From Trichobilharzia regenti (taxonomy: Eukaryota; Platyhelminthes; Trematoda; Strigeidida; Schistosomatidae): a stretch of DNA of 64,000 nucleotides. Location: NCBI GenBank assembly GCA_944472135.2, contig OX235270.1:122527842-122591841 (forward strand). Reading direction: 5' to 3'. The notes below the pieces were generated by a model. That model ran no database searches. It saw only the letters and a program-made list of their open reading frames with translations, and was not told the origin of the DNA. This document shows positions 22,475-33,745 of the stretch, piece after piece. The position numbers were made by a program, and so were the translations under genes. Every line of letters starts with the position of its first letter. The stretch's first letter is position 1.

Positions 22475-23225
22475 TAGTGTACTATTATTATTCACCCCTT
22501 GTGTTCGGAGTGGAATATGAAGCCTCAGTAACATATATCCACCGCATTCGGTTCTTAGCATTCACTTTCAGCTGGTCAAACGGCAGTCCACCGGCTTTCA
22601 TGTCTCTAGATAACCTACTCCGAGTAACCGTTCAGCTCTTAACGTTTCACTACCACTTAGGGTTCCAGTCGATGGCGTGGCGTATGATGTCGTTTGAATG
22701 TCTTCTCATCAAATATGTAATTCATCCCCATTTCCTTTCACGTATTTTTCAAGTAATAGGTTCTTCAACGGTTCGCTGTCATATTAACTTTTAGCTTATC
22801 GTTTCTGGAGACCATCTGGTATTCTGTATTAGGCGAAGGCATCTGTTGGAGATTCTTTCAGTTACTCCTGCGCAAAGTCTCGAACCATATGACATCACTG
22901 AATTGGCAGTTGTGTTGAAAACTATGTTGTCATTTTTTCAGGACTGATATAGGTAGTTTCAGTGTACTGAACACCTTTTTTTATTCCCAAAAGTAGTTGG
23001 CTCACACATCATGGTTCTTACTGCCTCCAGTTGGAATGATTCTCAGAAGGTAAGGGAAGGAGATGACTTTCTTTCAGATTTCGCGCCTCTTCAGTGATTA
23101 GTAATTGTTGTTGTTGGTTGTCGGGTATCTTCATCATCTCTGGCTTTTCTGTATTCACTTAAAGTCATGTCTTTGCTGTCTCTTCTGATAACTTATTGGT
23201 TTTTGGTTGTATATCTTCGAGTCTG
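22475..23225 (-). mobile_element. RTE-like LINE 3' end (about 750 bases)
   Basis: The antisense tail begins with TGTTCGGAGTGGAATATGAA. Coding similarity on the minus strand reaches back to the NQKPISYQKRQ-like segment near 23200, equivalent to LQAKTNKLPEEAG at 52830-52790. A second RTE end begins immediately to its right. Confidence 0.65.
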
Positions 23226-23227
23226 TA

Positions 23228-23700
23228 CAGTCATTATTATTGTTCCCTGGGATTCCGACTAGAACATCGGGCTTCAACAACACGTCTCCGTCTTGTACAA
23301 TTTTCTGCGGTACTCTTTAGCTGGCCCCATGATTGGCTAAAGTCCTTCCTCTCCTTCTCGCACTATCTTCTCTATCTCACCCTTCGGAGACTCACTTGTT
23401 ATCTCCCATTAGGGCTCCACTCGAACGATGGTCTGGTGCGCTATATCACTCAATGGAATCTCCACAGTTTCTTGTTAATAGCTCTTCCTGACTATTTGAT
23501 CTTCATTATGGAGCCAGAAAAGACAGTTATTGATAAAAGTTAGAAGTAGCCATTTGCAAAATACTTCTCGTGACACGTTGTTTAAGTTTGTGACCCATTT
23601 AGAAGACCTGACTGAGCTGATATTGGTGTTGAAAATCTGATTCTTGTTCTTTATGCTGAGTGCAGGAGATTTATGAAAGGCATCAGTTTAAAATAGTCAT
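23228..23700 (-). mobile_element. RTE-like LINE 3' end, second copy
   Basis: It starts with an ATT-rich tail and the antisense RTE terminus (CATCGGGCTTCAACAACACG). It sits head-to-tail with the copy at 22475-23225, so one probably used the ATT-rich region at 23220 as its target. Confidence 0.65.
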
Positions 23701-23859
23701 TATCTTATGATTCATAATGTGATTCATCGTGTGATTAGATGACCATAAAATCTTATCGTCTTTTTGTCACCTTGGTCTTGGTCAAATCGCCAACAAATCA
23801 GAATAACTATTTTTCGCCTACTTTAGCTGAATCATCTGTTAGTCAGAACCAGCTATTTC

Positions 23860-24125
23860 CACTGCCCTGGACTGATTTTAATGTGGTAAAAAATATATAA
23901 ATATAACGTGTTTTATCAATAAAACGGTATCCTAACAGTCACAAGCCAGTCTTTCTCTTTTGCTGCTTACGTGGCTCAGTGAAGCGCAAGGTACCATGGA
24001 CAGATAGTTGTATCTGGCATATCAACTGAATTTGTTCATTGCGCCAGTATTATTACACCCATACATAAGTCCACTCACTAATATCAGCTGTCAAATAGAT
24101 CATGACAAATTGGTGGCAGGGTTAT
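23860..24125 (+). repeat. Possible solo-LTR-like sequence
   Basis: It has a TATA-like AAATATAAATATAA (23890-23905), then AATAAAAC, and ends near 24108-24125 with AAATTGGTGGCAGGGTTA, which resembles the junction of an LTR and a primer binding site. No partner LTR or coding region was seen, so this is tentative. Confidence 0.25.
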
Positions 24126-24129
24126 ACCT

Positions 24130-24235
24130 TTCAGTGCTAGCATAACAATTTCCAAACTTCCTACATTTGGTTCGTTTGATAAATTTCAATAAAGAAAGGA
24201 AGACGAAATTTGCAGCATTAAATGATATCATTCTA
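24130..24235 (+). mobile_element. PLE family II end, left of CR1 insertion
   Basis: It matches 14210-14296 (AAAGAAAGGAAGACGAAATT, AAATGATATCATTCTAT). The match breaks off at the CR1 insertion and resumes at 26395. Confidence 0.75.
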
Positions 24236-25901
24236 TGTAATATATAACCAGAAATTCATGTCCTGCAAAAATCCTTCTAATATGTGGAAACTATTTAAGG
24301 AAATCACTGGTGGTAAGCAGATAAACAATATTCCATATTCTTTTGATGTATGTACTCTTAACAAATCTTTTATTTACTCTCCCTCAAATGCCATGCTTCC
24401 CAGCATCACTTGTGTTAATAATAGCCCCTTTCCAGGTTTTAACACAAATGATGTTCAAAAGTGCCTCAAGTCTCTAAACCCTTCCCAGAGCTTAGGTCCC
24501 GATTATGTACCTAGTATTATTTTTAAAAAATGTTCTGATATTCTGTGTCACCCTCTTACTGATCTATTTAACAAATCTTTTTCCGATAATATTGTGCCTG
24601 CCGTTTGGAAGGACATTAAAGTTGTACCCATACCTAAATCTTCTACTGGAGCATGTGTCAAATTTAGACCCATTGCTATTACGTCTCCTTTTTTGAAAAC
24701 TATGGAGAAATTACTTTTACTTAGTCTTGAACCTTCGCTTAAATCCTTTAATGACCCTAAACAATTTGCCTATAAGCACAGTAGAAGCACTTTAGATGCA
24801 GCTGCCGTCTTATATCATAACATTGCTTCCAGTCTAGACAAGGGGGCTAAATTTGTTCGTTGCGCCTTCCTAGACTATACATCTGCTTTCGACTCGGTCC
24901 CTAGGGACATCTTATTAAATAAACTTGCTGCTAGTCAAACAGAATGTTGGGCTGTTAACTGGTTGCATTCCTATTTCTCAGATAGAAAGCAGTACACCGT
25001 ATATAAAGGGAAGTCCTCCACTTCATTGCCTACTGAAGCTGGTGTCCCTCAAGGTGCTGTTCTTTCTCCTTTTCTTTTTTCTTTCTTCTTGCACGACTTG
25101 CCTCACTCTGATGAAATAAACTTTGTGAAGTATGCTGATGATTTAACGGTTTCAATGGCTGTTAACTCCCAGCTAGATTGTACTAAAATAAATAGCTTTC
25201 TATCGGAAGTCAGCAAATGGTCTGAGTCTAACGGTCTTAAACTGAATCCTTCTAAGTGTCAAACTGTTGATTTCAGCTTAAGATGTAAACGACAGTTAAA
25301 AGAAGTCATCGATTCTCATGACAGTTGTAAAATTGACGACAATGATATAGGAATCAAATCAGAAATTAAGTATCTTGGACTCATTCTCTCTTCTGATCTC
25401 TCCTGGTCTTCCCATGTCTTAGCAATCTCCAGTAAAATATTCCGCCTGACATTTTACATTAAGAAGTTAAGACACTCGGGTATAACTCAACCCCTCCTCT
25501 TACAGTTCGTAAACTCTTGCATCCTACCTATTCTTCTTTATTGCTCACCCTTATTCTTTCCTGGTTTGCTTAAAAAAGACTATGTCACAATTCGTAGAAT
25601 ACTGAAGACTGTCAGTAGGGTGAGTGGTGTCCCAGTGGACCACATAGTTAACGTCGTTGTCGATAGGCACTTGACTTCGTGCAATAAATTTGCTAAAGGG
25701 ATTTTGTCTGACTTGGAGCATCCGCTTTACCCTCAGCTTTCACCTTGCATCTCCTCAGGTAGAACAAGGAGTAACTTCAGAAAACTGTATGCTCGCACGT
25801 CTAAGTATAAGAATTCTATGATACCATACTTGGCACGTATTTTATGTGATGAAAATAGTGTCAGGCAAGAATTAACTAACCTTTTTTCATCTAGTAAATA
25901 A
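24222..25901 (+). CDS. CR1-type non-LTR reverse transcriptase, open frame
   Basis: The longest undisturbed frame in the window. Domain order: linker PSNMWKLFKEITGGKQ (about 18-33), thumb-proximal KFRPIAITSPFLKTMEKLL (about 147-165), FLDYTSAFDSVPRDIL (palm motif A), AGVPQGAVLSPFLFSFFLHD, and the catalytic FVKYADDLTVS with Y304-D307. Then NPSKCQTVDF, IKYLGLILSSDLSW and a C-terminal FYIKKLRHSGITQPLL region. All RT catalytic residues are intact. The first codons up to about residue 5 belong to the host PLE sequence; element sequence starts near 24236. The endonuclease domain is missing through 5' truncation, so the copy cannot move on its own. It is similar to SR1-like CR1 elements of schistosomes. 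Confidence 0.85.
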   Translation: MISFYVIYNQKFMSCKNPSNMWKLFKEITGGKQINNIPYSFDVCTLNKSFIYSPSNAMLPSITCVNNSPFPGFNTNDVQKCLKSLNPSQSLGPDYVPSIIFKKCSDILCHPLTDLFNKSFSDNIVPAVWKDIKVVPIPKSSTGACVKFRPIAITSPFLKTMEKLLLLSLEPSLKSFNDPKQFAYKHSRSTLDAAAVLYHNIASSLDKGAKFVRCAFLDYTSAFDSVPRDILLNKLAASQTECWAVNWLHSYFSDRKQYTVYKGKSSTSLPTEAGVPQGAVLSPFLFSFFLHDLPHSDEINFVKYADDLTVSMAVNSQLDCTKINSFLSEVSKWSESNGLKLNPSKCQTVDFSLRCKRQLKEVIDSHDSCKIDDNDIGIKSEIKYLGLILSSDLSWSSHVLAISSKIFRLTFYIKKLRHSGITQPLLLQFVNSCILPILLYCSPLFFPGLLKKDYVTIRRILKTVSRVSGVPVDHIVNVVVDRHLTSCNKFAKGILSDLEHPLYPQLSPCISSGRTRSNFRKLYARTSKYKNSMIPYLARILCDENSVRQELTNLFSSSK

Positions 25902-26394
25902 ACAATTTCCTCCATCCATCCTTATATACCTTCAAGTTTTACTTTTATTACTTCTATTATATTTATGGTCCTGTTACTTCTCTGTTTTACTCTCATAATT
26001 GCAAACACCAACTTATCTCCATGACGGCTGTAATCTTTGTTTTTCCCTTCACCATATCATGTAGAAAGAACATTATATTCAATATTTTTAAACATGTTAG
26101 GATTTCTATACCACATTGACAATACTGTGTGGCACAAGCCAACGGCAATTTTCACTTGTATTCTTATTATTATTACCCTAGCTGTTATCATTATTATTGC
26201 TATTTCCATTTTATATGCTGCATGTTTTTGACACTACCTCTATTGTAAATGTGGAAAATTTTCTGTGTGATTAATTTTATTTATAATTTGAGGAAATTAG
26301 ATGCAATATTGTGATTAATGCTGAAAATTCCATTCTGTATCACAAGTACTGTTTTTGGAATAAAGTAAATCATTATTATTATTATTTCACAGGT
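24236..26394 (+). mobile_element. CR1 LINE, 5'-truncated, nested in a PLE end
   Basis: Begins within the RT upstream linker, contains the open RT frame and a 490-base 3' UTR, and ends GGAATAAAGTAAATC plus (ATT)n. The flanking PLE reads continuously without it (compare 14285-14310), so both edges are defined to within a few bases. An RT frame without stops suggests a recent insertion. Confidence 0.9.
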
Positions 26395-26640
26395 TCTCAT
26401 CATCCGCAAACTACCTGAAATTATAATGGTTATATAGATGATAATAACATACTTTAGTGTTTGAGTGGTTGTAGAAAAGAGATACTATGAAACTGACGCA
26501 TCTAAATGAAAGCATTACAATGTTTTTAGTTTAAGTTTTCATCACCAATTTATACGCTTTTAAAGTTGAAAATAAGGGGGAGGGGTAAGGCAGAAAACAG
26601 AAAAAATTGATTGACAGAACAGTGTTAGCTTGTAGGTTCC
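26395..26640 (+). mobile_element. PLE family II 3' UTR, right of CR1 insertion
   Basis: It matches 14296-14745 without the 197-base insert. It breaks off after GCTTGTAGGTTC, where RTE sequence begins. Confidence 0.8.
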
Positions 26641-28510
26641 TCCAAACTCTAGTAGCCTAACTGCATCGAAACTTCTGTTTTTTTGGGGGGATCAGCGTCC
26701 ACTGACAGGTAGTTCTGTAAGTGCTGTTGGTGGTTGTTGTTGTGGTGTTGCTGGGTGAGTTGCATGTGACGGTGTATTCAAGAGTCCTTCGAAGTGATCA
26801 ACACACTGTTTTACTAGTCCCACCTCTTTTGTAATTAGATTCCCTTGAACACATGGTCTTAATGGTTTCCCCTGTGTTGATGTCTTCCCGAATAGAGACC
26901 TGGTTATCTGATATAATTTTCTGAGGCCTATTTTACCGAGTGGCTTGCTGTTCTGTTTGAGTTTCCAGTGTGTCATGGAATTGTCTTTTGTCTTTCCTAG
27001 CACTCTTCTTAGAGTCTTTCTTGACCAAGCACAGTGTACATTAAACTCAGCTTCGTCTTCTTCTGTTGTGTGTATTCGCATTACGTCATCTGCTCTTTTA
27101 CCATCCTCGTCTCTTCTTCATGATAGATAAGATTTTATTTTGATTAGTCACACAGTGTTACACAGTAATATTAACTGATGACGTTTCGAGCATAGATTAT
27201 TGCTCATAATCATATAAAGTTACTCACACAACTTTTTCCTTCATTTGTTTGCATGTGTGGAATTGACTAAATATTTAAATAAAAATCAGTATAGGATAAT
27301 GTGCATTCAGAAATAATAATATGAGTGTTATTGATGAAATACAATCGGATGGGAAATAAGATGTTTTTATAGTCATAATAAGTAACTTGTTAGAATCTTA
27401 TTATGTACTTGAAGTGAAATAGAATTGAAATTATTTATTATCCTACTCTCCTCGATTAGCTTCCAGGTAGGTGTCCGTTGGGAGCCATTCCTCGCCTTAC
27501 TTCTTTTTTCTTTCTAAAACTGCTGTACACGTTTCCTTGAACATCACCTTCAAATGTTCTTACACATAGCTTTCCTCAGTGATGCCACGTATTGTATCCG
27601 ACACTGATGTGATCTGATCTGTAGTGAAGTCACCCCTTGTAGTTTTGTCTTTCAGTTTCTGAATTATGAACTTAAACTGTGATCTGTCTCCAGTTGTTCT
27701 ATGGGATTCTAGTCTCACCTTGAAGGTTCCTTGAACTAGATGATGGTTTGAGCCCACATCTGCTCTCGTTGTCAACTTTGTGTCCAGCAGGCTAGCTGCG
27801 TCTCAACTTCCTCGAGCAACATTGAGACGAATTTTGTATGTTTTTTGCTGTGACCATCAGGCGAAATCTGTTTCGCTGTCCTTGTGTATATCCTTGTGGT
27901 TTTACACGCTACCTCCAATCACCAAATCATTGAAAGCACAGAAGTCTGCGGATAGTTCTCTATTCTCATTCATTTCGTCCATAGCCTCTCGACCCACGAT
28001 GAGTTCTCGTTCTGTATTGTCTGCTCCCAGTGTGGCTTGGGTTTATATTGCCCATCAGGATTTTGATGTCGCCATTTGGGATGTTGTCCATTACTGTTTG
28101 TAGTTGTCGATAGAATTCTTCCTCCTTCTCTGGTTCCTCGTTGTTTGTAGCACTATGTGTAGCACTGGATAATTGTCACCTTTCTTCCTGCCTCTCGAGT
28201 TGAATCTTTCTGTCATAATTTTGGATGAGGTTGGTTCTCACTGCATTAAGGCTTTGGCTGCCACTGGTAACATCATAATATCCACTCAATGCTTCAGTGC
28301 GCTCGTAGGTGTTGTCAGAGTGACCGGAGTAGATCACCGACTTATCAATTGACACTGTTGACAGTGCACATCCATTCCATCTGCTGTCACAAATAAGAGC
28401 ACTTCGATACCATAATTTCTTATTTTTTTGACTACCTGGGCAGCCGGGTACATTGTACGGACATTCTGTATCCTCATTTTTACTCTTGTTTTCATTGAGA
28501 GAAGACACAT
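26641..28510 (-). mobile_element. RTE (SR2-like) LINE: AP-endonuclease and start of RT
   Basis: On the minus strand, 28465-27560 translates (with stops and shifts) to an AP-type endonuclease: IQNVRTMYPAAQVVK, SVIYSGHSDN, MDEMNENRELSADFCAFNDL, and RADVGSNHHLVQ, the expected SDHH block with Asp replaced by Asn. At 27081-26692 a 129-codon frame contains RKLYQITRSLFGKTS and VDHFEGLLNTPS, the linker before RT in RTE elements. It ends at the PLE junction near 26640. Confidence 0.75.
27126..27230 (-). mobile_element. PLE family I terminal fragment within the RTE region
   Basis: It contains ACTGATGACGTTTCGAGC and the hairpin at 27188-27205 on the minus strand; matches one arm of the palindrome at 62361-62568. 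It interrupts the RTE linker sequence. Confidence 0.65.
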
Positions 28511-28960
28511 CAGCTACCTCGCTGGCCAGCGTTTATGTGTATCATGTAACATTAAACACCAGCCAAGTTCATACCTTTAAGTGTCTTTCCATTGACCCAA
28601 CGGGTGTCTGTCCTCTCACCCGACGTGGTCTGTCATATGAACCAATATAATACAGTCAACAAGATTGTCGTTGATGATATATAGCCTTGTATTTCTCTTT
28701 TCCTCACTTCAAAAGCATCGTTCAGTTTTCCGTTGTGAATCAGTTGGCATGAGGTATCGTGACGTAGGTTATGAGTGAGGTTGATAAGGATTTGTGGTAC
28801 TGCACTCTTTAGCATTCACTGAGTTTCCAATCTACCTCACGGTAGGCGTTGTTTTCATAGTATCATAGTCCAAGAAGTTGAAGTAGGGACTTGACTAATT
28901 CCATGGTCCTTTCGATGATGACATGTAGCGTTGCCATTTAATCTGCTTATGATTTACTTT
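28511..28960 (-). mobile_element. RTE LINE RT-domain fragment
   Basis: The minus-strand frame 28815-28633 encodes LINLTHNLRHDTSCQLIHNG, then KLNDAFEVRKREIQG: RTE palm sequence (usual form VIHNGQL..AFEVRTGVRQG). Here RT sequence lies upstream of an endonuclease (28510 leftwards), the reverse of normal order, so two truncated copies are joined. Confidence 0.65.
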
Positions 28961-29117
28961 GCTGAATCCAGCTTTCGCAACCTTTCGCAAAGATTTAAAT
29001 TGCCCTTCTTTGAAAGTTTAAAAAAGCAGCTCTTATCTCAGTCGGCAGGTACCGTACATTCCTTCAAACTTTCTGCAGTAGTGGAAGATTCATGGATACT
29101 ACCCATCCAGGCATTAA

Positions 29118-29298
29118 TGAAAACAAAACACATAGATCTGCGAAGAGTCTCTTTTCGGCGAATTCATTTTCTTAGCTGTACAATCGCAAATATATGTGCA
29201 TTGTTTTGTATGTATGTGGACATTAAGTTTGTCAAACAAAATTACAATTGGTTAAGGTTACTTTCAACTAAAGAGGTGAAGGTTGGTAATACAGGTCA
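29118..29298 (+). repeat. Left arm of a 181-base inverted repeat
   Basis: The reverse complement of 29479-29659 with only a handful of mismatches, and the same length. Arms enclose a 180-base spacer. No coding sequence recognised. Confidence 0.85.
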
Positions 29299-29478
29299 AG
29301 AAAATTAAGTGTTAATGAAACTAGGGTAGTAACAAAGGTGATGAGTTGTCCCAAACAGTTGTTAAAAGAAGTTATGTAATAATAATATGAATAGTTTGAT
29401 GAGTGAGTTTTACTCAGGATGCATATAGAAACAAAACAGATAATACGAAACTATGTAAGAGATCTAAGTGAATACAAG

Positions 29479-29659
29479 TGACCTGTATTACCAACCTTCA
29501 CCTCTTTAGTTGAAAGTAACCTTAACCAATTGTAATTTTGTTTGACAAACTTAATGTCCACATACATACAAAACAATGCACATATATTTGCGATTGTACA
29601 GCTAAGAAAATGAATTCCCTGAAAAGAGACTCTTCACAGATCTACGTGTTTTGTTTTCA
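29479..29659 (+). repeat. Right arm of the 181-base inverted repeat
   Basis: Starts TGACCTGTATTACC and ends GTTTTGTTTTCA; partner of 29118-29298. Confidence 0.85.
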
Positions 29660-30114
29660 GTAGTGGAAGGTGTTTGACTTATATCTCTGGATCCGTCTTG
29701 TGTGCTTCTGGAGGAAACCTCTTCAGGCGCACCGCTTTCCCGTCTTTCGGTATTTTTGTCGACTTCAAGACGTCTAATTTTTCGGAGGACTGGTGCTTAT
29801 TGGCAGTTTTGTGTACGCTGGTGGCATTTTTGGTGGAATCAGTATAACATTTTGATATTCATTGCTTATTCATGTATATAACTATACGCTGATTTTGTGT
29901 TGAATGACTTAAAGAATTTAATACGTTTACAATACGTTTTTGTGAATGTAAATAGGATCTCTCATATGCTTCTTTTCATACCATTCAAGAAATCTAAAAA
30001 ATTAAAACAGAAAATTAAAAAAAATAAATAAAAGTGTACATATGAAAAGTGACTTAATTTGAAGTGAAAAACCACTATCAGATGAATAGAACCACGACAA
30101 AAGTTGGGCAGTAT
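29660..30114. other. Intergenic DNA, nothing recognised
   Basis: A less AT-rich stretch at 29690-29840 shows no family I recognise; the rest is AT-rich. Confidence 0.4.
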
Positions 30115-31120
30115 TAATATATGTGTAAAACCTGGGCACTGTGGTAGTAAGTAATCCCATATTAATTTGTTTATTAGATGTATCACACAGTGATGAAACA
30201 GTATTATTTACTGGATGACACAGTTTCGAACAAAATTTATTGTTCATAATCATATCAATTGTAATCACACGACTTTGAAACTTCAGTTTTATAGTTTTCT
30301 TTGTCCTCCACTATTTGTCGTAGGGGTAGTAGAATTTTCTAGGTATCCGGTTGGACAGGTGTTGAGTCATTCCTATTACATGTATTTGCAGTTGATTCGA
30401 TAAACAAAGCTTCTGTTATCAATCTCTCCCTCCACCCTGTTAGTTGCATTCGATTTAAGAAAACTGTCATCCTATCCCATCCATCGTGTTGTATGGCTGT
30501 GTGTAACTGCATGTAGTGCGTGTAGTGTAGACGGCTGAACTGTTCTCTAGATTTCTCATCTTATTTGGGTCAATTAATCTAGATTTCACTAGGTTTTCAT
30601 GTTCGGCTAGTCTGACTGCCCCTGTTCTACTAGTTTGACCTATGTATTTGGCCTGACAATCATTACAGTAGGGTACTAAATAAATCGAATTGTCTTGTGT
30701 TTTTTAATTAACTCTACAGGCAGTATCGTTTCACCGACAAAACTTGTTTCTAATTGAGGAGTTTGTGGGTTTGAATGCCACTTTTATTCCTGCCTGGTTG
30801 AGAATTCTGAGTAAGGTGGTTTCCGAGGTTCCTTCCTTGTATGGAATCACTGCTGGTAATTTAGATTCCTTATTGTTGGTGTCGTCATTAATATTATTAC
30901 TATTATCACTTTTATTATTGTCATTATTATTATTATCACTATCGCTATTATCATTGTATATTTTATTTTTTCATTTTTTTTTACATATTTACTGACTAAT
31001 TCATCCGGGTCGTGTGGTTATAACTGTTGAAATGATTATGAACAATAAATTTTGTTCGAAACGTCATCCAGTAAATAATACTGTTTCATCACTGTATGAT
31101 ACATCTAATAAACAAACTCA
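30115..31120 (-). mobile_element. PLE family I fragment with inverted ends
   Basis: Minus strand carries the linker (SLYGITAGN on the plus strand, antisense of PYKEGTS) and a GIY-YIG remnant around 30650-30580, almost the mirror image of 18850-19650. The 3' terminal sequence is present antisense at 30120-30270 and again sense at 31020-31120, so the fragment is bounded by inverted repeats of its own end. Confidence 0.75.
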
Positions 31121-31216
31121 TATGGAGTTGGGCAGTATGTCTGCAATGCTTTTCTGTTATTTTGCAGGACATTCATAGATTAATATTCAAAGCATTATAT
31201 AGAGTGAGAATATACG

Positions 31217-31465
31217 CTACCGCAAATCAAACTTGCCACGCTTTTGTTTTAGTTCGCTTGTTTCGGTAGAATGGAGATGGTCAGTTACACTTTTAATTTC
31301 CTCAACTAGTTGGTTTTCTATTAAAGGTCTAAAGAAATGCTGCGACACCGCATCAGATTTTGCGTTTGTCTGTTTCGAAGGTGTGCTAACAAATTTTTTT
31401 ACACAGCCAGAATATCTGTTTGTGACGTTTGCCGCAGTGTGCGCGAAAACAACCCGTGATAGCCT
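31217..31465 (-). other. Unidentified open segment
   Basis: On the minus strand about 82 codons are open from 31465 to a TAG at 31217-31219, with a polar, protein-like composition (RVVFAHTAANVTNRYSGC, HFFRPLIENQLVEEIKSV). There is no start codon and no clear splice acceptor. It could be a terminal exon, a retrocopy remnant or chance. Confidence 0.3.
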
Positions 31466-31499
31466 TTATCTTCACTCTCATTATGTAAAAAAGTGCTAA

Positions 31500-32539
31500 T
31501 AAATGAATACATTAATAGTTAGTGTAATATTTACTTAAATAACACGTTGTTAAACTATTCCAGTTTGGGTAAACATAATTGTGAAAAAAATCTTTAAATA
31601 TAATAATAATACACAAATGTGCAGGATTCAATATTTAATTAATTTAATTTAATTAATGAGTTAAGAAAGAAAATTATCTTATTCAAAATTGTTTCTTTAA
31701 ACATCATATGACAATTGTTGAAGATTCTACTTTCAATAGTTTTTTTTTTAAAATAGTAGTCAACTGTCAATGTATTCACTCACATTGTCTTGTGAATCAG
31801 TGAATAATTTTCTTTCATTTAATGTGAAGTTTTCAATTTTGTTTTTAATTTTTCCAAGTTTAGCGAAAAAACACTCCTACTAAAAGTCTTTTGAACTAAT
31901 GAGATGAAAACAGTTTATTCATGGAAATTAATGAGCAACAAAAACGCTTCATAGAAAAGTTTTCAGTGTGGACTTTAAGCGATTTCAAAGGCAGTCATCA
32001 GCAATCCCCGTGTTTTATGGAAATATTCAGCAAGGCAAATCTGTAACTCTGAAGTAAATGATGTCCTCTCGAAGGTTCAGATGTGAGTAACCTATTGAGG
32101 CGTTTGAGATGTTGCAGTCTGACTACTCGAGTATATGATAGGCTAGAAGAAATGGTTATATTGATTGGTGCTCGGGGCAACCAGTGCCACATGTCTAGTC
32201 CTTAATGGCATTTAACAAGTTCTACCACAGTTGAACGTCTTATGTAGAATAAAACTATTTGGTTGAATTGTGTGTTTTTTGTATCTAATTGTAATGTGTT
32301 GTGATTAAAGCTGTTTGGTTTCGTTAACATTTTGATATTTGACCGTAGACGTCCTATCAGTAGACTCAGTGATACGTCACACAGAAACTCACTAAAAAGC
32401 TCTTTTTTTCTCAGCTATAATCCTCCTTCTTAGTTACAATCATTCTCCATTATGTGAAGACACACTATTTCAATTATAAACAAAAAAACTGAAAAATTTC
32501 GTTAGATAGTGCCACTAACCTACAGGTATAAAAGAAGTA
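31500..32539. other. Intergenic DNA, nothing recognised
   Basis: Very AT-rich to about 31900, then a mixed-composition stretch (32000-32240) with no recognised family. Confidence 0.4.
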
Positions 32540-33367
32540 TTGATCGATAACTTTGTTTTAATCCGGTTGACTCAATATACCCTTACCTATACATTTGACT
32601 TCATCGACTCAGTAAAAGATATCAACGTGTGTGAAAGAAAAATGATCTCAATACATGTCAACTTTCTATTCACATGCATCTCCCTGATCGAAATAGTATG
32701 CTTCATTTGTGACTATATCGAAACCAACAACCTAGAAGTTCCTCTTCACATAAACTACCTGAAAGAACTACTTCTCAGATGTACGCTTAACATCCAGTTC
32801 AAATTCAATGAACAATTCTACGTACAGGAAGATGGTGTAGTCGTGGGATCTCCTCTCGGTTCATTCCTAGTCGACTGCTACATAGAGAGTCTCGAAAACA
32901 ACATCCTCGATTCTTTGAAAAGTCAACTGCACTTATACAGGCGGTACGTAGATGATAAGTTCATAATTTGTGATGAAAACGTTGATGAAGATTATCTCCT
33001 CAAAACCTTCAACGCAGCACACCCATCAATAAGAGTCACTTTAGGACGTGAATCGAACATGCCATTTCCATTTCTCGATGTACTACTTACCAGAAGACAA
33101 GACTGTGCGATCCGAAGATCGATATATCTCAAGTCAGCATGGACGGGACAGTTTGTCTACTTCCAGAACTTTGTCTCGCTGATCCGAAAGCAAAACCTGC
33201 TACGTACATTAAGTTCAAGGATTAGGAAAATCTGCTCGGAAGACAAGATAGAGAAAGAATTGAATTTATTGAGTGAAATCCTACTACAAAAATGGGTATA
33301 CACCAAGATCAATATACAAAAACATGAAACAGAAGCTTCTGTCGCCAAAAATCACAGCTGTTCCTAA
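32540..33367 (+). pseudogene. PLE reverse transcriptase with intact YVDD
   Basis: 275 codons, containing IHVNFLFT at motif A (usual SFDVxSLFT, so the catalytic Asp is replaced), EDGVVVGSPLGSFLVDCYIE, RRYVDDKFIICDE (YVDD at about residues 137-140), and FPFLDVLLTRRQD. Loss of the motif A Asp and the 5' truncation make it non-functional. Confidence 0.75.
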
Positions 33368-33532
33368 GAAATCTCTCTTCATGAATCTGGAGTTCAAAGG
33401 TAACATCGGAGTAGAAATTCTCAGAAACCCCTTTCTAAATATCTGAAGAAGACATTTCCAACAGCCACCACACGTATCAAATTCTCCTGCAGACAGTTAA
33501 TCCAGTATAACTTTAAGGATAGAATACCACTT

Positions 33533-33745
33533 TTGACCACTTCACTGTGTGTTTGTCAATTTACCTGCCCGTGTGGAGCAAAGTATATTGGCCGTAGGCA
33601 ACATCAAGTCCACAAACGTATTGTGCAACATCGTCCAGCTTGGTCAGCCAGCCAGAGGAGAAAAGAAGAACAGCAGAAGCTCTATCCTCGAACACCTTAT
33701 CATCTCCGGACTTCGAGCACTCCTGAATGCATGAATGTTTCATAG
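33533..33745 (+). pseudogene. PLE GIY-YIG endonuclease fragment
   Basis: CQFTCPCGAKYIGRRQHQVH followed by KRIVQHRPAW: Cys pair, YIG and the conserved His-Arg-Pro-Ala as in 9050-9010. It is frameshifted after about residue 35. Confidence 0.65.
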
